The notes: generated by a model not told the origin, from the letters alone. DNA of 64,000 nucleotides from Heterohyrax brucei (GCA_028571685.1 CM053154.1:16400001-16464000); one strand, 5' to 3'; shown: positions 45,271-56,104, numbered from the stretch's first letter. Program-made: numbers and translations.

Positions 45271-45830
45271 TAAAGATCGATATCCTAGGCATCCGTGAGC
45301 TGAAAAGGACTGGTATTGGTCATTCTGAATCAGATAATCACATGGTCTACTATGGTGAGAATGAAAATTTAGGAGGAATAGTGTCACATTCATCATCAGA
45401 AAGAATATTTAAGAACTATTCTAAAGGACATACAACCTTGTCAGTGATAGGACAAGACTGATACGCCTACCAGGAAGATCAGTTAATACAACTACTATTA
45501 AAATTTATGCATCAATCACTAATGCCAACAATGAAGAAATTGAAGGTTTTTTTACCAGCATCTGCAGTCTGAAATTGATCAAACATGTATTCCAGATGTG
45601 TTGATAATTACTGGTGGTTGCAATGTAAAAAGATGGAAGGAAAGAAGGATCTGTAGTTGGAAAATATGTCCTCAGTGATAGAAATAATGTCGAAGATTCT
45701 ACAATAGAATTTTGTAAGACCGATGAGTTCTTCATTGCAAACACTGCTTTTTCAACAGCTGTACATGTTGACCTCACTGGATGGAAAACACAGGAGGACA
45801 CTTATAACAGTAGGACCAAAGTATTAATTA
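45271..45830 (+). mobile_element. RTE LINE, inverted 5' half (endonuclease domain)
   Basis: Plus-strand reading gives an AP-endonuclease-like order: DILGIRELKRTGIGH, SDNHMVYYGENEN, SERIFKN, SLIGQD-like and then IDQTCIPDVLIITGG (45580-45620), then VEFCKTD-type sequence near 45710 (EFCKTDEFFIANTAF) and TSLDGK. It lies beside the antisense 3' half, so the two are one minus-oriented insertion with an inverted 5' end. The RT fingers and palm between them are missing. Confidence 0.75.
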
Positions 45831-45879
45831 CGTAACTCTTAATTAAGAGTCATGACTTCAACATATTTATCAATTTTCC

Positions 45880-46145
45880 CTCCCTCCAGCAGTGCAGGGC
45901 AGTCTTCTTGCCATTATTTATACCGGCAGACTCCCTAACTATTGCCAATCATGTTGGCGTGCAGTGGTAACTCTTGGTAGCTCTAATTTGCATTGCACTG
46001 ATTATTAGTGAAATTGTAAACTTTTTTCTATGCTTGCTGATTGTACTTCCTCTTTTTCCAATGGACTATTTAAGCCTTTTGTCTTTCTGATTTGCAAGTA
46101 TTCTCTATATATTTTGGATTCTAATCCTTTTTAAAATATGGTTGA
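45880..46145 (-). mobile_element. L1 3' region, antisense, block 1
   Basis: CTCTAATTTGCATTGCACTG, TCTATGCTTGCTGATTGTAC, TCTATATATTTTGGATTCTA follow the antisense L1 C-terminal/3' order. Probably the same L1 as 46556-46712 and 47330-48300. Confidence 0.65.
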
Positions 46146-46149
46146 AGCA

Positions 46150-46395
46150 ATATAATATAGGGTTAAAATGGCTAAAAGAACAGACTTTTGGAGGCAGTCA
46201 ACCTGGTTTCAAATCCCAGCTATTACTACTTGCTAGTTGTGTGGACTTGCGCGTTTGCTAACTATAAACAGACAGAACAATACTGCTTGTCTCATAGGGT
46301 TGGTTTGAAAATTGAATACCTTAATATATGTAATGCACTTATTATTATATCTGAAACACAGTATGCACTCAAAACTCGCTAAGTATTATTATTTG
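46150..46395 (+). repeat. MIR, sense
   Basis: GGTTTCAAATCCCAGCTATT, CTAGTTGTGTGGACTTGCGC, TAATGCACTTATTATTATAT. Confidence 0.8.
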
Positions 46396-46434
46396 CCAGT
46401 TAATTACTTTTGGTTGTCATGGGGTAGGCTCCTA

Positions 46435-46548
46435 ACACATGGCCAACACGTATGACAACATGAAACACTGCTAGGTCATGTGCCACCTTCATGCTTGAAT
46501 TCATTGTGGCTACTGTGTCAGCCCATCTCATCAAGGGTCTCCGCGTTA
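46435..46548 (-). mobile_element. RTE LINE fragment, antisense
   Basis: CCTTCATGCTTGAATTCATT and TACTGTGTCAGCCCATCTCA correspond to the RTE 3' region also seen at 44600-44640. Confidence 0.65.
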
Positions 46549-46555
46549 CAGACGT

Positions 46556-46712
46556 TTAAAATAGCACTTCCTGGTTTGTAGTTTATCTTTTCTTTCTTCC
46601 TATCTTCCTTTCTCCCTCCCTCCTTTCATTTCTTTAACAAGGTCTTTTGGTGAACAAAAGTTCTCACTTTCAATGCAGTTGAATTAATCTTTTTTTTTTC
46701 ATGGTTTGAAAT
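46556..46712 (-). mobile_element. L1 ORF2 fragment, antisense, block 2
   Basis: GGTCTTTTGGTGAACAAAAG, CAATGCAGTTGAATTAATCT (compare the L1 segment at 50590). It includes a T/C-rich tract at 46590-46625. Confidence 0.6.
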
Positions 46713-46715
46713 CGA

Positions 46716-46830
46716 TGGAACCTTAGTGGTACAGTAGTTAAGAGCTCAGTCACTAACCAAAAGTTGGCAGTTTTGCTCTGCTCTGTAGGGCTGCTATGAG
46801 TCAGAATTGACTCAACAGCAGTGGGTTTTG
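46716..46830 (+). repeat. AfroSINE, sense, internally deleted
   Basis: GGAACCTTAGTGGTACAGTA, then directly from GTTGGCAGTTTTGCTCTGCT to TATGAGTCAGAATTGACTCA. Confidence 0.85.
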
Positions 46831-46849
46831 AGCTGAAGAACTCCTTCCC

Positions 46850-47323
46850 TTCTGTGTTCCCCCCAAAATCTGTAACAATTTGGTTGGGCCAGAATTCCTG
46901 GTATTGTGTGGTGTTTCTCCAGGGTGGAATTCATGCCTCTATGATGTTAATGAGGGTGGACAGGCTGCAGTCCTGTTGGTACAGGGAGATTCAATATGTG
47001 AGTTTGTTTTGTTCCTGGAGGCAGTCTCCTAAAATATAATGGAGGGAAGCTAGCAGAGACATTTGGGGACCTCAAACCATTAGAAAGAAAGTAGTGCCTG
47101 GAGACGAGCACATCTTTTGGAAAAGACCTGGGTCCCTGTGCCTCAAAAGCTTCCAGTCCAAGGCAAGACTGACGACAAGGACCTTCCTCCAGTGCCAGCA
47201 GAGAGAGCCTTTCCCTGGAGCTGATACCCTGAATTTACTGGACTATGGCAAATAAAATTTACCTTTTTAAAGCTATCCACTTGTGGCATTTTGTTAAAGC
47301 AGCACTAGATAACTGAAACACCT
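46850..47323 (+). repeat. MaLR-like solo LTR, sense
   Basis: CTGTGTTCCCCCCAAAATCT, GGCCAGAATTCCTGGTATTG, GAGAGAGCCTTTCCCTGGAG, GCTATCCACTTGTGGCATTT, GCAGCACTAGATAACTGAAA. First bases missing. Confidence 0.75.
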
Positions 47324-47329
47324 TCCTCC

Positions 47330-47422
47330 AAAGTCACTGAGATTTCTTTGTATAGCAGCTTCTAATTTTTTTTCTTTTATATTTAAATTATTAAGCCATG
47401 AGGGGTTAAATGTGTTACAATG
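47330..47422 (-). mobile_element. L1 fragment, antisense, block 3 (left of LTR)
   Basis: AGCTTCTAATTTTTTTTCTT to AATGTGTTACAATG; continues after the LTR at 47945 (shared CAATG). Confidence 0.55.
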
Positions 47423-47944
47423 CATTTTAGTCAGCTAGGGCTGCTCTAACAGAAATACCATAGGGTAGATGGCTTTAACAAAGGAAGGTTTATTCTTACA
47501 CAGTCCAGTAGGCTACAAGTCCAAATTGAGGACGTCTGTTCCAGGGGAAGCCTTTTCTGCTTGTTGGCTCTGGAGGAAAGTCTGGTATTGTCAGTCTTTG
47601 TTCAGGGAGCACCTAGGTGCAGGAACCTCGGGTCTGAAGGCGCTCTTCTCCCGGTGCTGCTTGCTTGCTTGATGGTGTGAGGTTCCCAATACTCAGCTTA
47701 CTTCTCTTTCCTTTCATCTCTTGAGGACGAATGGATTAAGGGTGGGGCAAGCCGTAGTCCAGGGAATCTCCCTTTACAGTGGAGCAAGGAGGAGATCCTA
47801 TGAAGGGATTTACAGCCCCACTCTAATCCTTTAACATACAGCATAGGAAAACCACAAAATAGAGGACAATCACAGATACTGGGAATCATGGCCCAGCCAC
47901 ATGGCGACACATATTTTTGAGAAGACACAATTCAATCCATGACA
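47423..47944 (-). repeat. MaLR-like solo LTR, antisense, inserted in L1
   Basis: Reverse of the family: CATTTTAGTCAGCTAGGGCT, GGAAGCCTTTTCTGCTTGTT, ACAAAATAGAGGACAATCAC, CACAATTCAATCCATGACA. CAATG at 47418-47422 and 47945-47949 is a probable 5-bp target duplication, typical of ERVL-type LTRs. Confidence 0.8.
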
Positions 47945-48300
47945 CAATGTAAGGGAGGGCTTAATTTATTTATTTTCCTTTTCCCCTCCCCTTTCTCCTT
48001 TTTTTTTTTTTTTAAATATGGACATCCAATATCCCAGCACTATTTATGGGCAACTCTGTTTCTTTCCCACTTACCTACAATGCCTACTCTGCCAAAAATC
48101 CTTTTTCTGGTTATGTGAAGGTTCTCAACTTTTCCCATTCCTGTACCAATACACACTGTCTTTATTATTATCATTTTATAATAATTCTTTCAATTCTGAT
48201 AAGCTAATCTCCCCACTTTGGTCTCCTCCAGAAGTACCTTGGCTAGTCTTGACCCCACAATCAAATTTTTATGGGAAGACTGATATTCATACTTTAAAGG
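47945..48300 (-). mobile_element. L1 ORF2 fragment, antisense, block 4
   Basis: TCCAATATCCCAGCACTATT, TGTACCAATACACACTGTCT, CCTTGGCTAGTCTTGACCCC: the usual antisense L1 ORF2 landmarks. Confidence 0.7.
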
Positions 48301-48857
48301 AAAAAATTCTTCTAAGGTGATTATTCTGCAATATCCTGTGTGACTTCTGTGCTTCTTTCAGCCATCAGTCATGGAAAGCTTTTTTTTACCAGATGATTTC
48401 TAACAGAAAATCCACTATATGAGAAAATATAAAAAGTAAAAATCCGTCCAAGACCCACATCTCAAAATAATTACTGTCAATAATGTCCGCAAACCTTCCA
48501 GATTTTTCTTTAATAGCTGTATTAATATACAATTTTCACATCGAAATATAATTTTTATATACATTTTTCATATTATGCATTCTTCTGTCATGTTGTGTTT
48601 TCCACTCAACAACACACTGTAGAGACCTATCCATAACATACATTTCAAGTTTTATTAGTCAACACGGGTGTAACAACAACTCAAATACATGTTCAGTGGT
48701 TTCTAACTACAAATATTTATATCTTGTTTACCTTCCCTATCAGGGAGTGGGGATCATCTGCTGTGGCTTTGCTCCACATTCTAGGATCTGAGCAGCCCTT
48801 GTTTAGCACTGAGGCAACAAGAGAAGGTGAGAGAGGAGCGGAAACATGAAACAACTC
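48301..48857. other. AT-rich DNA, unclassified
   Basis: ATAATTACTGTCAATAATGT and ACATTTCAAGTTTTATTAGT suggest an old L1-like or unique stretch. No gene. Confidence 0.35.
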
Positions 48858-50787
48858 CTTTTTTTTATTGTGGTTGAGCGAAAGTATATAATCTAAATTA
48901 ATTTTGTAGGCCTGCCTGTCTGCAGCTTCTTCTGCAGTCCTTGTCCTGTGAGAGCACACTCCTCCTTTCCATTCTATACTTGTTCTATCCTCTTAACAAG
49001 CTCCTGTCCCCTCTTCTCCAACCTCTTCTCTCCCATCTTGAACGAGATCAGTAGGACAGCATCCTATAAATGCATAGAATGATAAAGTGCACACATCATA
49101 TGGTCACACTGTGTCACTGAGTCCAGTCCATTTTTATTCAAAGAGTTTGTTGACTTCAGTAGTGTTTTCTGGTCAAAGGCAGCAGCAGGTCTAGGGGCCG
49201 TCAGACGGTCCCCTAGGCCCCTAGGTCCCTAGGTCCCCTAGGCCATCAGACCATCAGTTGTGCTCTTTTAGATGCACCACTCTTTTCCTCATGCTGCCAT
49301 AGGGACTCAACACCGTGTGTCCCTTCATGGCTCTCTTTGACCGTGGCTGGGTACCATCTGGTTCTTCTGATGACATGCTGATGTAGTCACCCATTTACAA
49401 GGGTCTTTCTGTCTCTTGAGCTCTTTTTTCCTTGTGTCTTTGTTCTTGGTGATCACCTGTTCCAGATGAGCTGGGACCATCTGGTGTACCTCATATGGTA
49501 GCTTGCTAGCTTTTAAGACTCCAGATGCCACTCACCAATATGGGGTGCAGAAGACTCTCTTAGCAATAGGCTAGTTATGCCAATTGACCTCGATGTCCCC
49601 TGAAAGCATGGTTCCCAGACCTTGCCCCTGCTACTCTTATCACTGCAACATTGGGTTGAGATTAGAAGAGTTTTTGATTTATGGTGAAGTCCAGTTAAAT
49701 TAATCTGCTTTCTACTGTGTTGTCACTGCTTTCACCTAACCAAATTTCTATGAACTATCTAACCTATGAGCAACCCTCACCCTCCCTAGCCACCCTTACA
49801 GCCATGAATGAGTCTTTTCTTCTGTACATAAGTCTATTTTTAAGTCCTTACAGCACAGGTCTCAATAAATTTTTGCCCTTTTGCCACTGACTGATTTCAC
49901 TCAGCATAATGTCATCCGGCTGAAACCAGATTATGACATGCTTTCTAAAATCATCATTGTTTTTTATCACTGCATAGTGTTCCACTGAGGATATGTACCA
50001 CAGTTTGTTTATCCATTCATCAGTTGATGGGCATCTGGGTTGATTCCATCTTTTTGCTACTGTGGACTGTGCTGCAATAAACATTCATGTGACAGCCTTT
50101 GTTTCTATAGAATATATTCTGAGCAGTGGGACTACTAGATCAAATGGTATATTTACTTCCAGCTTTTTAAGGAAGTGACAAATTGCTTTCCAAAGAGGCT
50201 GTTTGTAGTCCCACCAGAAGTGTAGGAAGGTTCCAATCTCAGCAGAGCCTCTTCAGCATTTGCTGTTTTGTATTTTTTGGATTATGGACAACCTTGTTGA
50301 GGTGAGCTACTACCTCATTGTAGTTTTGACTTGGATTTCTCTGATAGCTAATGACCGTGAGCATTTCCTCATGTGTCTTTTGGCTGCCTGGATGACCTCT
50401 TTGGTGAACTGTCTATCCATCTTCTTTGCCCATCGCTTAATAGGGTTATTTGCCTTTTCCTTGTTGCTACTTTGCAGTACCTGGTAAATTATGGAGATCA
50501 CACGTCAGTTTGACACATGTAGTTGCCAAACATTTTTTCCTGTTCTGTAGGTGTTCTTTTAACTCTTTTGACTAAATCTTTGGATGAGCAAAAGTGTTTG
50601 ATGCTTAGTAGTTCCTATTTATCTAGTTTCTCTTCTGTTGATTGTGCATTGTCTGTCAGTTTTTGAAGTCTGTCTAAGTTGTGTATTAGAACTTCCATTG
50701 TTGATCCTCTTTTTTCTTGCATGATCTTTATTGTTTTAGGTTTGATATTCAGGTCTTTTATCCATTTTGACTTAGTTTTTGTGTAAG
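48858..50787 (-). mobile_element. L1 LINE, 5'-truncated: ORF2 C-terminus plus afrotherian 3' UTR
   Basis: Minus orientation. The poly(A) end appears as a T-run at 48860-48868. The 3' UTR is 48890-49800 (TTAAGACTCCAGATGCCACT; TGTCCCCTGAAAGCATGGTT). The L1 C-terminal/3' region follows (CACTCAGCATAATGTCATCC, CAGTTGATGGGCATCTGGGT, GCTGCAATAAACATTCATGT, CTAATGACCGTGAGCATTTC). It stops near GACTTAGTTTTTGTGTAAGC (50769-50788) and abuts a mariner transposase. Decayed and inactive. Confidence 0.85.
49212..49242. repeat. Four closely spaced CCTAGG palindromes
   Basis: CCTAGG at 49212, 49220, 49228 and 49237, inside the L1 3' UTR, with variable CC/T spacers. Probably replication slippage. Confidence 0.8.
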
Positions 50788-50789
50788 CT

Positions 50790-51425
50790 GTGACAGTCAC
50801 ACCCTCTCCTCAGTCATCTTGGAAGAAACAAGGGCCTATGATTCTGCCAGACCAAAATCCACACCAAATAGTAACTTTTCTGTTATTAAGTGGACGTTAC
50901 TGTATCTCCATTGGATTCTCATCACTCAAAATGGGACAGTTTTGTTTGTTAACAAAACCATTCATCTAAAAAGGGGCCTCACTGCTAAAGATAATTTTTC
51001 GGCCAAAAGCAGGGTCAACTTCCAATTGCTCCAGAGCCCAGTCAGCATAGGTACAGTGCAATCTATGGTCGTTGGATTTCAGTTCTTGAGTTAAAACAAT
51101 TTTGTAAGGGTAAAGTTTCAAGTCTAGATGCAAAATCCGCCAATTCGTGGTTGACAAAAGGCCCAGCTCTTGTGCTTGGGAAGAAATTGACTGGGATGGA
51201 CTCTTGCATACACTTTGACAATGACATCAGTGGAGATGTTTTCATTGAAACATGTGGCTTGTTGACGTACAGGTGTCATCTGATTGGCAACAGACTCAGT
51301 TGTCTCAAATTTTTTTATTAAACATCTGATTGCTCTCTTGGTGGGATGATTATGAGCATTATAAAATTCATATAATGCATAGGATGTCTGGTGAACGATA
51401 CACATATTTTGATAATAAACTAATA
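50790..51425 (-). mobile_element. Tc1/mariner transposase remnant, N-terminal and catalytic part
   Basis: Minus-strand frames give, in order, an N-terminal HTH-like segment (51405-51125: YEFYNAHNHPTKRAIRCLIK, then a linker), a PYKIVLTQELKSNDHRL segment (51115-51065), WALEQLEVDP, KIIFSSEAPF (51005-50965), MNGFVNKQNC (50960-50930), VTIWCGFWSGRIIGP (50865-50825) and GEGVTVT (50805). These are landmarks of a mariner-like DD34D transposase. Where the family has the first catalytic aspartate (FSDEAHF), this copy has FSSEAPF. Several stops and at least one frame change. The C-terminus is missing because an L1 end abuts at 50788. Confidence 0.8.
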
Positions 51426-51589
51426 ATTGCTATGTGTTGTGGAATCATGTAATTTTACATGGCTGTTTGTCAACACAAATCAGAAATTGTGGTAAATATG
51501 GCTGCTATAGCTTCACAAATATCACTTCTGTGAGCTGTCAAAAATAGGACATCGTGATGGGAAGACCCTTTATCTGACAGTAGGATCTG

Positions 51590-51670
51590 GGTCTTATTGG
51601 CCTTTGTGTCCCTGGCATTTAGCAGTGTCTGCTACATAGCAGGTATTCAATAAGTGTTTGTTGAATGCAC
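51590..51670 (+). repeat. L2 3' end, sense
   Basis: TGTGTCCCTGGCATTTAGCA, CATAGCAGGTATTCAATAAG, TGTTTGTTGAATGCA. Confidence 0.7.
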
Positions 51671-51776
51671 AAAGCAGGGCTGGTGTCTTTCATGGGAGGA
51701 GGGACTCTGAGATGGAGAAGTCACAGGCAAGGGGAGGTAAAAGTGACTGTAAACTCGTGCTGGAGCATCCAAAAGC

Positions 51777-51934
51777 AAAATCAAACCCACTGCCATTGTG
51801 TTGATTCTGACTCAAAGTGACCCTATAGACAGAGAAGAACTGCTCCATAGAGTTTCCAAGGAGCACCTGGTGGATATGAACTGCTGACCTTCTGGTTAGC
51901 AGTCATACATAACTACTATACTAGCATGGTTTCC
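51777..51934 (-). repeat. AfroSINE, antisense
   Basis: AAAATCAAACCCACTGCCAT, AGTTTCCAAGGAGCACCTGG, GACCTTCTGGTTAGCAGTCA. Confidence 0.9.
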
Positions 51935-51985
51935 TGGAGATTCCAAGGAACTGGAAACAATGCATTGACATTAAACAGAAGGACT

Positions 51986-52441
51986 GTCTTAGTCATCTAG
52001 TCCTGCTGTAACAGAAAGTCCAGTAGGCTACAAGTCAAATTCAGGGTATTCACTCCAGGGGAAGGCTTTCTCTGCTGGCTCTAGGGGAAAGTCCTTGTCA
52101 ATCTTTCACCAGACTGGAAGATTCTGAGGCACAGGCACCCCAATCCTTTCCAAAAGATATGCTGAGTTCCCAGGCACCACTTATTGGTGGTATAAGGTCC
52201 CCAAATCTCTGTCTGCTTCCCTTTCCTTTATATCTCAAGAGACTGCTTCAAAGGCCAATGCAATCTTACACACCGAGACCTGCCTCACCAACACAAGTGC
52301 CACCCACCCATCCTTCCTCATTACCATAACAGAGGCAGGATTCACAATATATAGGATTATCACACAGATACTGATACTTGGATTATGTCCTAGCCGAATG
52401 GCTACACGCAGTTTTGGGGCATACAGTTCAATCCATGATAA
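51986..52441 (-). repeat. MaLR-like solo LTR, antisense
   Basis: CTTAGTCATCTAGTCCTGCT, CCAGGGGAAGGCTTTCTCTG, CTTCCCTTTCCTTTATATCT, GGGGCATACAGTTCAATCCA TGATA. Diverged in the centre. Confidence 0.75.
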
Positions 52442-54229
52442 GCATGAACACCATCCTTGTTCAGCACGCTGCTGAAGGAATAACCTTCTGACAGTTGGGA
52501 ATATATCACATCAGAGAATACTGATTTATAAAAAACATCTCCAGGTTATTCAGCTGTATCCTCTGCAGACACGTACAGCTATTCCTTCCATATACACAGT
52601 CACCTTGGACTTGGAGCCTCATATTTAATTTCAGAACATGCAAATCTCTGATCATCTATGCTTAAGTTATGCAGGTAAAAATGCTCTTTTATTCTTACTT
52701 TTTTAGGGATGGTCTTCAGAGGAGCCAAGAAAACATGAATGGCCTAAGAGCAATTTAAGAAGCTTTTAATAAAATTGTTTTAATTACATAGTCCATTTTG
52801 GCATCCTTCAGTTCTGATGGTTATTTTGGATCTCTTATGCACAGCAGTTTGAGTTTTACTTACGAAAGCATGCACACTAGAATTACCACACACAGCTTGT
52901 GAGTGAAACCACAGTTATAACAGGGTGATTAGGAGCCATCTAATTGACCTAGAGGTAGAGTAATTAACTACCAGGGAATAACCTAAAAGCTCATTTCATA
53001 GACTTCAAGTGTTTCTGCACAAGCCCCCACATGTTATTTCAGTCTGCCAGAAGCAAAATGCCATTATAGTTGCCTTGGTGTAAACACACGGGAGATGGAT
53101 ATTTGTGGTGGATTTTAAAAGAACTAGTTATAGCCACTCAGACCATCCAAGAATGTCATGTGGTAACAACACAGGCACCACAATATTTTGCTAACTTCTA
53201 TAAGAACATATTCTGGACCATTATAACAATGCAACAATAATCAATATCTTGGTAGCTACTTCAAAAGTTGAATTTCCTTGGGATTTTTCTGGAGATTGAC
53301 CAAGCATTTATATTGCAATTCTAGTAGTTTTCAGAGGCCTGGTAAATGTCTTTGTAATTTTAGAGCAAGAATAAAAATTCCCTTGGGGGCTACCCTGCTT
53401 AGATGCATTTCACCTGTCTGTAACCAATTTTAAAGCACTTAGTTTTTCTGTGGAGCTGAGACTAAAGTATTGCTTATCAGATAGATAGTGACAACCCAAC
53501 CAGTTCTTGAAGAAAGCACAATGTGACTTCCCAAACAACAGCAGAATTAGGGAAAAGCAACAGGATGACAAAATGCTGTTCAGTCATTAATTTCATGATC
53601 TATAAAGCTGAGAAATTTAACGATCATCTCAGCCCCATTCTCCTAATATTCTGTGGGCAGCAACTCTTCCCTTCTGACATATTACAGGTCAAAAGTTATA
53701 CTAATTAGAATCATCAATGCAGTATCACTTATGTTCAGGCACCTGGCTTTACATGGAGACAGGAGTCACCTTGATACTTTCTTGTCCCTTGAAATCTTAG
53801 TTGAAATTCTCTTTTCCTCTCTTTGCCTTTTTCTTCATTCTGGGGAATTCCAAAATCCTCCCAAAGATTTGTGTTTTATTCTTGTCAGGTTACAGTGTCT
53901 TTTGTCATGGGGATCTGGCATGAAACAAAGGTCCTTATTTGGTTCTCAGCATAAAAATATTCACGCCAGGTATTTGTGAGTTCAGCAGATATTATAAAAC
54001 TTGTTTTTGGATGAAATTCCTAGGAAAGGAGCCATATTTCATACAGAGATAGCTGTTTCTCCTATTTACTGATTCCCAGCTCCCTACCAGCATCCACATG
54101 GCCTAGTCCCTCCCTGAGCAATAGTCTCCAAGACTGCCCATCTCTGAGCTCTAAAGGTAGGACAATTCAGCTCTCCCAGATCTTCTTTCAACGTGCTATG
54201 TTAATCCACCTGCATGCTCAAAAACAAAA
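52442..54229. other. AT-rich unique DNA
   Basis: No gene recognised. The frame 53653-53979 (108 codons) shows no domain, and no exon signals accompany it. Confidence 0.45.
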
Positions 54230-54374
54230 AATGAAATCCAATGCCGACTCATAGCAACCCTACAGAACAGAGTAGAACTGCCCCACAGAGTTTGCAAGAA
54301 GCATTTGGTGGATTTGAACTGCTGACCTTTTGGTTAGCAGCCATAGCACTTAACCACTACGCCACCTGTTTCCA
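54230..54374 (-). repeat. AfroSINE, antisense
   Basis: TGCCGACTCATAGCAACCCT, GACCTTTTGGTTAGCAGCCA, CACTACGCCACCTGTTTCC. Confidence 0.9.
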
Positions 54375-55389
54375 ACATGCTGAGTACCATACAAATTTTT
54401 CCAGTTAGATGGAACTCATCTACTTTAGAAGAAAGGCAAGATATGTAGAAGGAAAAAACAAAGGTTACATAATCTACATTTAATTTTATCCACACAGCAA
54501 TCTTTGAGTTAGTTCTTATTTCAATTTTTGAGAAAAAAAGAAGTTTAACGGCATATACATTGCTAAGAGTTGGGCAGTTAGCAAATTGGAAGACTTGCTC
54601 TTTTCCTCTGCACTATGTTCTTTAATAAAGTCCATCCCAGACTTGGCCTTTCTCCGCAACTTCTTCCTCATCACATCACACAATTCTAGTTTTCATGTCC
54701 TACTCTAGTCTCCGATCTCATGCTTAATATCTGGAAATTCAGCTTTTGTTCTCATTCATATACTGAAACTCCAACCTGCATGAATGGCAGTGGCTCTGGA
54801 GTTGCAAAATCTTCTGGGGTCTTTTCCTGTTCCTGCGCTTGAAGCATTTGACAAAGTTGAGCACACATATTCTCCTTTTCAAAACCCTCTCTTTCCTATG
54901 CTTCTGTGATGCACATTTTCACATGTAATTCAACAGCAATATTTTAGCAACTGGTTTAAAACACTTATTTCAAGCACTCAATATAATTTCAACAGAAACA
55001 ATTTTTGAGCTAACATTTTATCAGTTTATGGAATATTTAATTAGATCATGTAATTATAATACAAAACACACATAATCACAATTATAAGTACAGGGGCATA
55101 AGCTGATTTGTGAAGCAATGCAAGCCTTCCTCTTTTCCAAGTTATCATCGATTGATGGTAAATATTCCCTGATCATGAAATCTTTCAGTCAGAATTCAAA
55201 TCTATTGTGCAATATGCAATACTTGCACATTCTGTGTGTGTGTGTACATACACATGTATATGTATATATATATATATACACACACACACATACACACATA
55301 TGTCTTTGTGTTTCAATATGGTTGGCTGGGGGAGGGCTTTAGGTTCTCTATAATCTCCATCCTTGTCCTCCACAAATAAACATACTTCC
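54375..55389. other. Unique DNA with a (TG)/(TA)/(CA) microsatellite
   Basis: No gene. 55230-55302 is a compound TGTGTG, then TATATA, then CACACA microsatellite. Nothing else recognised. Confidence 0.5.
55230..55302. repeat. Compound TG/TA/CA microsatellite
   Basis: CTGTGTGTGTGTGTACATAC, GTATATGTATATATATATAT, ACACACACACACATACACAC. Near-palindromic overall. Confidence 0.9.
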
Positions 55390-55549
55390 CCCCGAAAAAC
55401 CCCACTGCCATCGAGCTGATTCTGACTCACAGCAACACTTCAGGACTGAGAGTGTCCCAGAGAGTTTCCAGGGGGCACTTGGTGAATGTGAACTGTCAGC
55501 CTTTTGGTTACCAGACATAGCACTTAATTACTACATCACCAGGATTCCC
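55390..55549 (-). repeat. AfroSINE, antisense
   Basis: CCCCACTGCCATCGAGCTGA, CAGCCTTTTGGTTACCAGAC. Confidence 0.9.
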
Positions 55550-55676
55550 AAATAAACATACAGTATAGTTTAAACAATGTTCTTGCTATACCTGCTTTCA
55601 AAGGGTACATAATCTGACAAGATACACATCCTCCTCATGACACAATGCTAGCCTAGAATTAACCACTCCATTTATA

Positions 55677-55707
55677 ATAGTAATAGTAATAATAATAATA
55701 ATAATAA
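55677..55707 (+). repeat. (TAA)n microsatellite
   Basis: AATAGTAATAGTAATAATAA repeated to 55707. Confidence 0.9.
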
Positions 55708-55769
55708 AGTTACCCACTTTGAATGATTCTGTGTCACATAAAAGTTTTTAAGAATTACTATACATAACG

Positions 55770-55922
55770 AAGAGCCCTGGCGACACAGTGGTCAAAAGCA
55801 CAGCCACTAACTGAAAGATCAGCAGTTTGAACTGACCAGCTGCTCCTCAGAAACCCTGTGAAGCAGTTCCACTCTGTCTTACAGGGTCGCTATGAGTTGC
55901 AATGGATTCCACAGCAATGTGC
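55770..55922 (+). repeat. AfroSINE, sense
   Basis: AGAGCCCTGGCGACACAGTG, GTCTTACAGGGTCGCTATGA. Confidence 0.9.
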
Positions 55923-55933
55923 TATATGTAGTC

Positions 55934-56104
55934 AGGGACCCTAGTGGTACAGTGGTTAAGAACTCAGCTACTAGCCAAAAACGTCAGCAGTTTGAACCCA
56001 CCAGCCAGCTGTTCCTTGGAACTCCTGTGGGACAGTTGCTGTCTTTCCAAAATAGTTGCTGTGTGTCAGAATTGATTCAATGGCAATAGGATTGGGTTTT
56101 GGTT
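55934..56104 (+). repeat. AfroSINE, sense, tandem neighbour
   Basis: AGGGACCCTAGTGGTACAGT, GTTTGAACCCACCAGCCAGC, AATGGCAATAGGATTGGGTT. It follows the previous copy head-to-tail after 11 bp. Confidence 0.9.
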
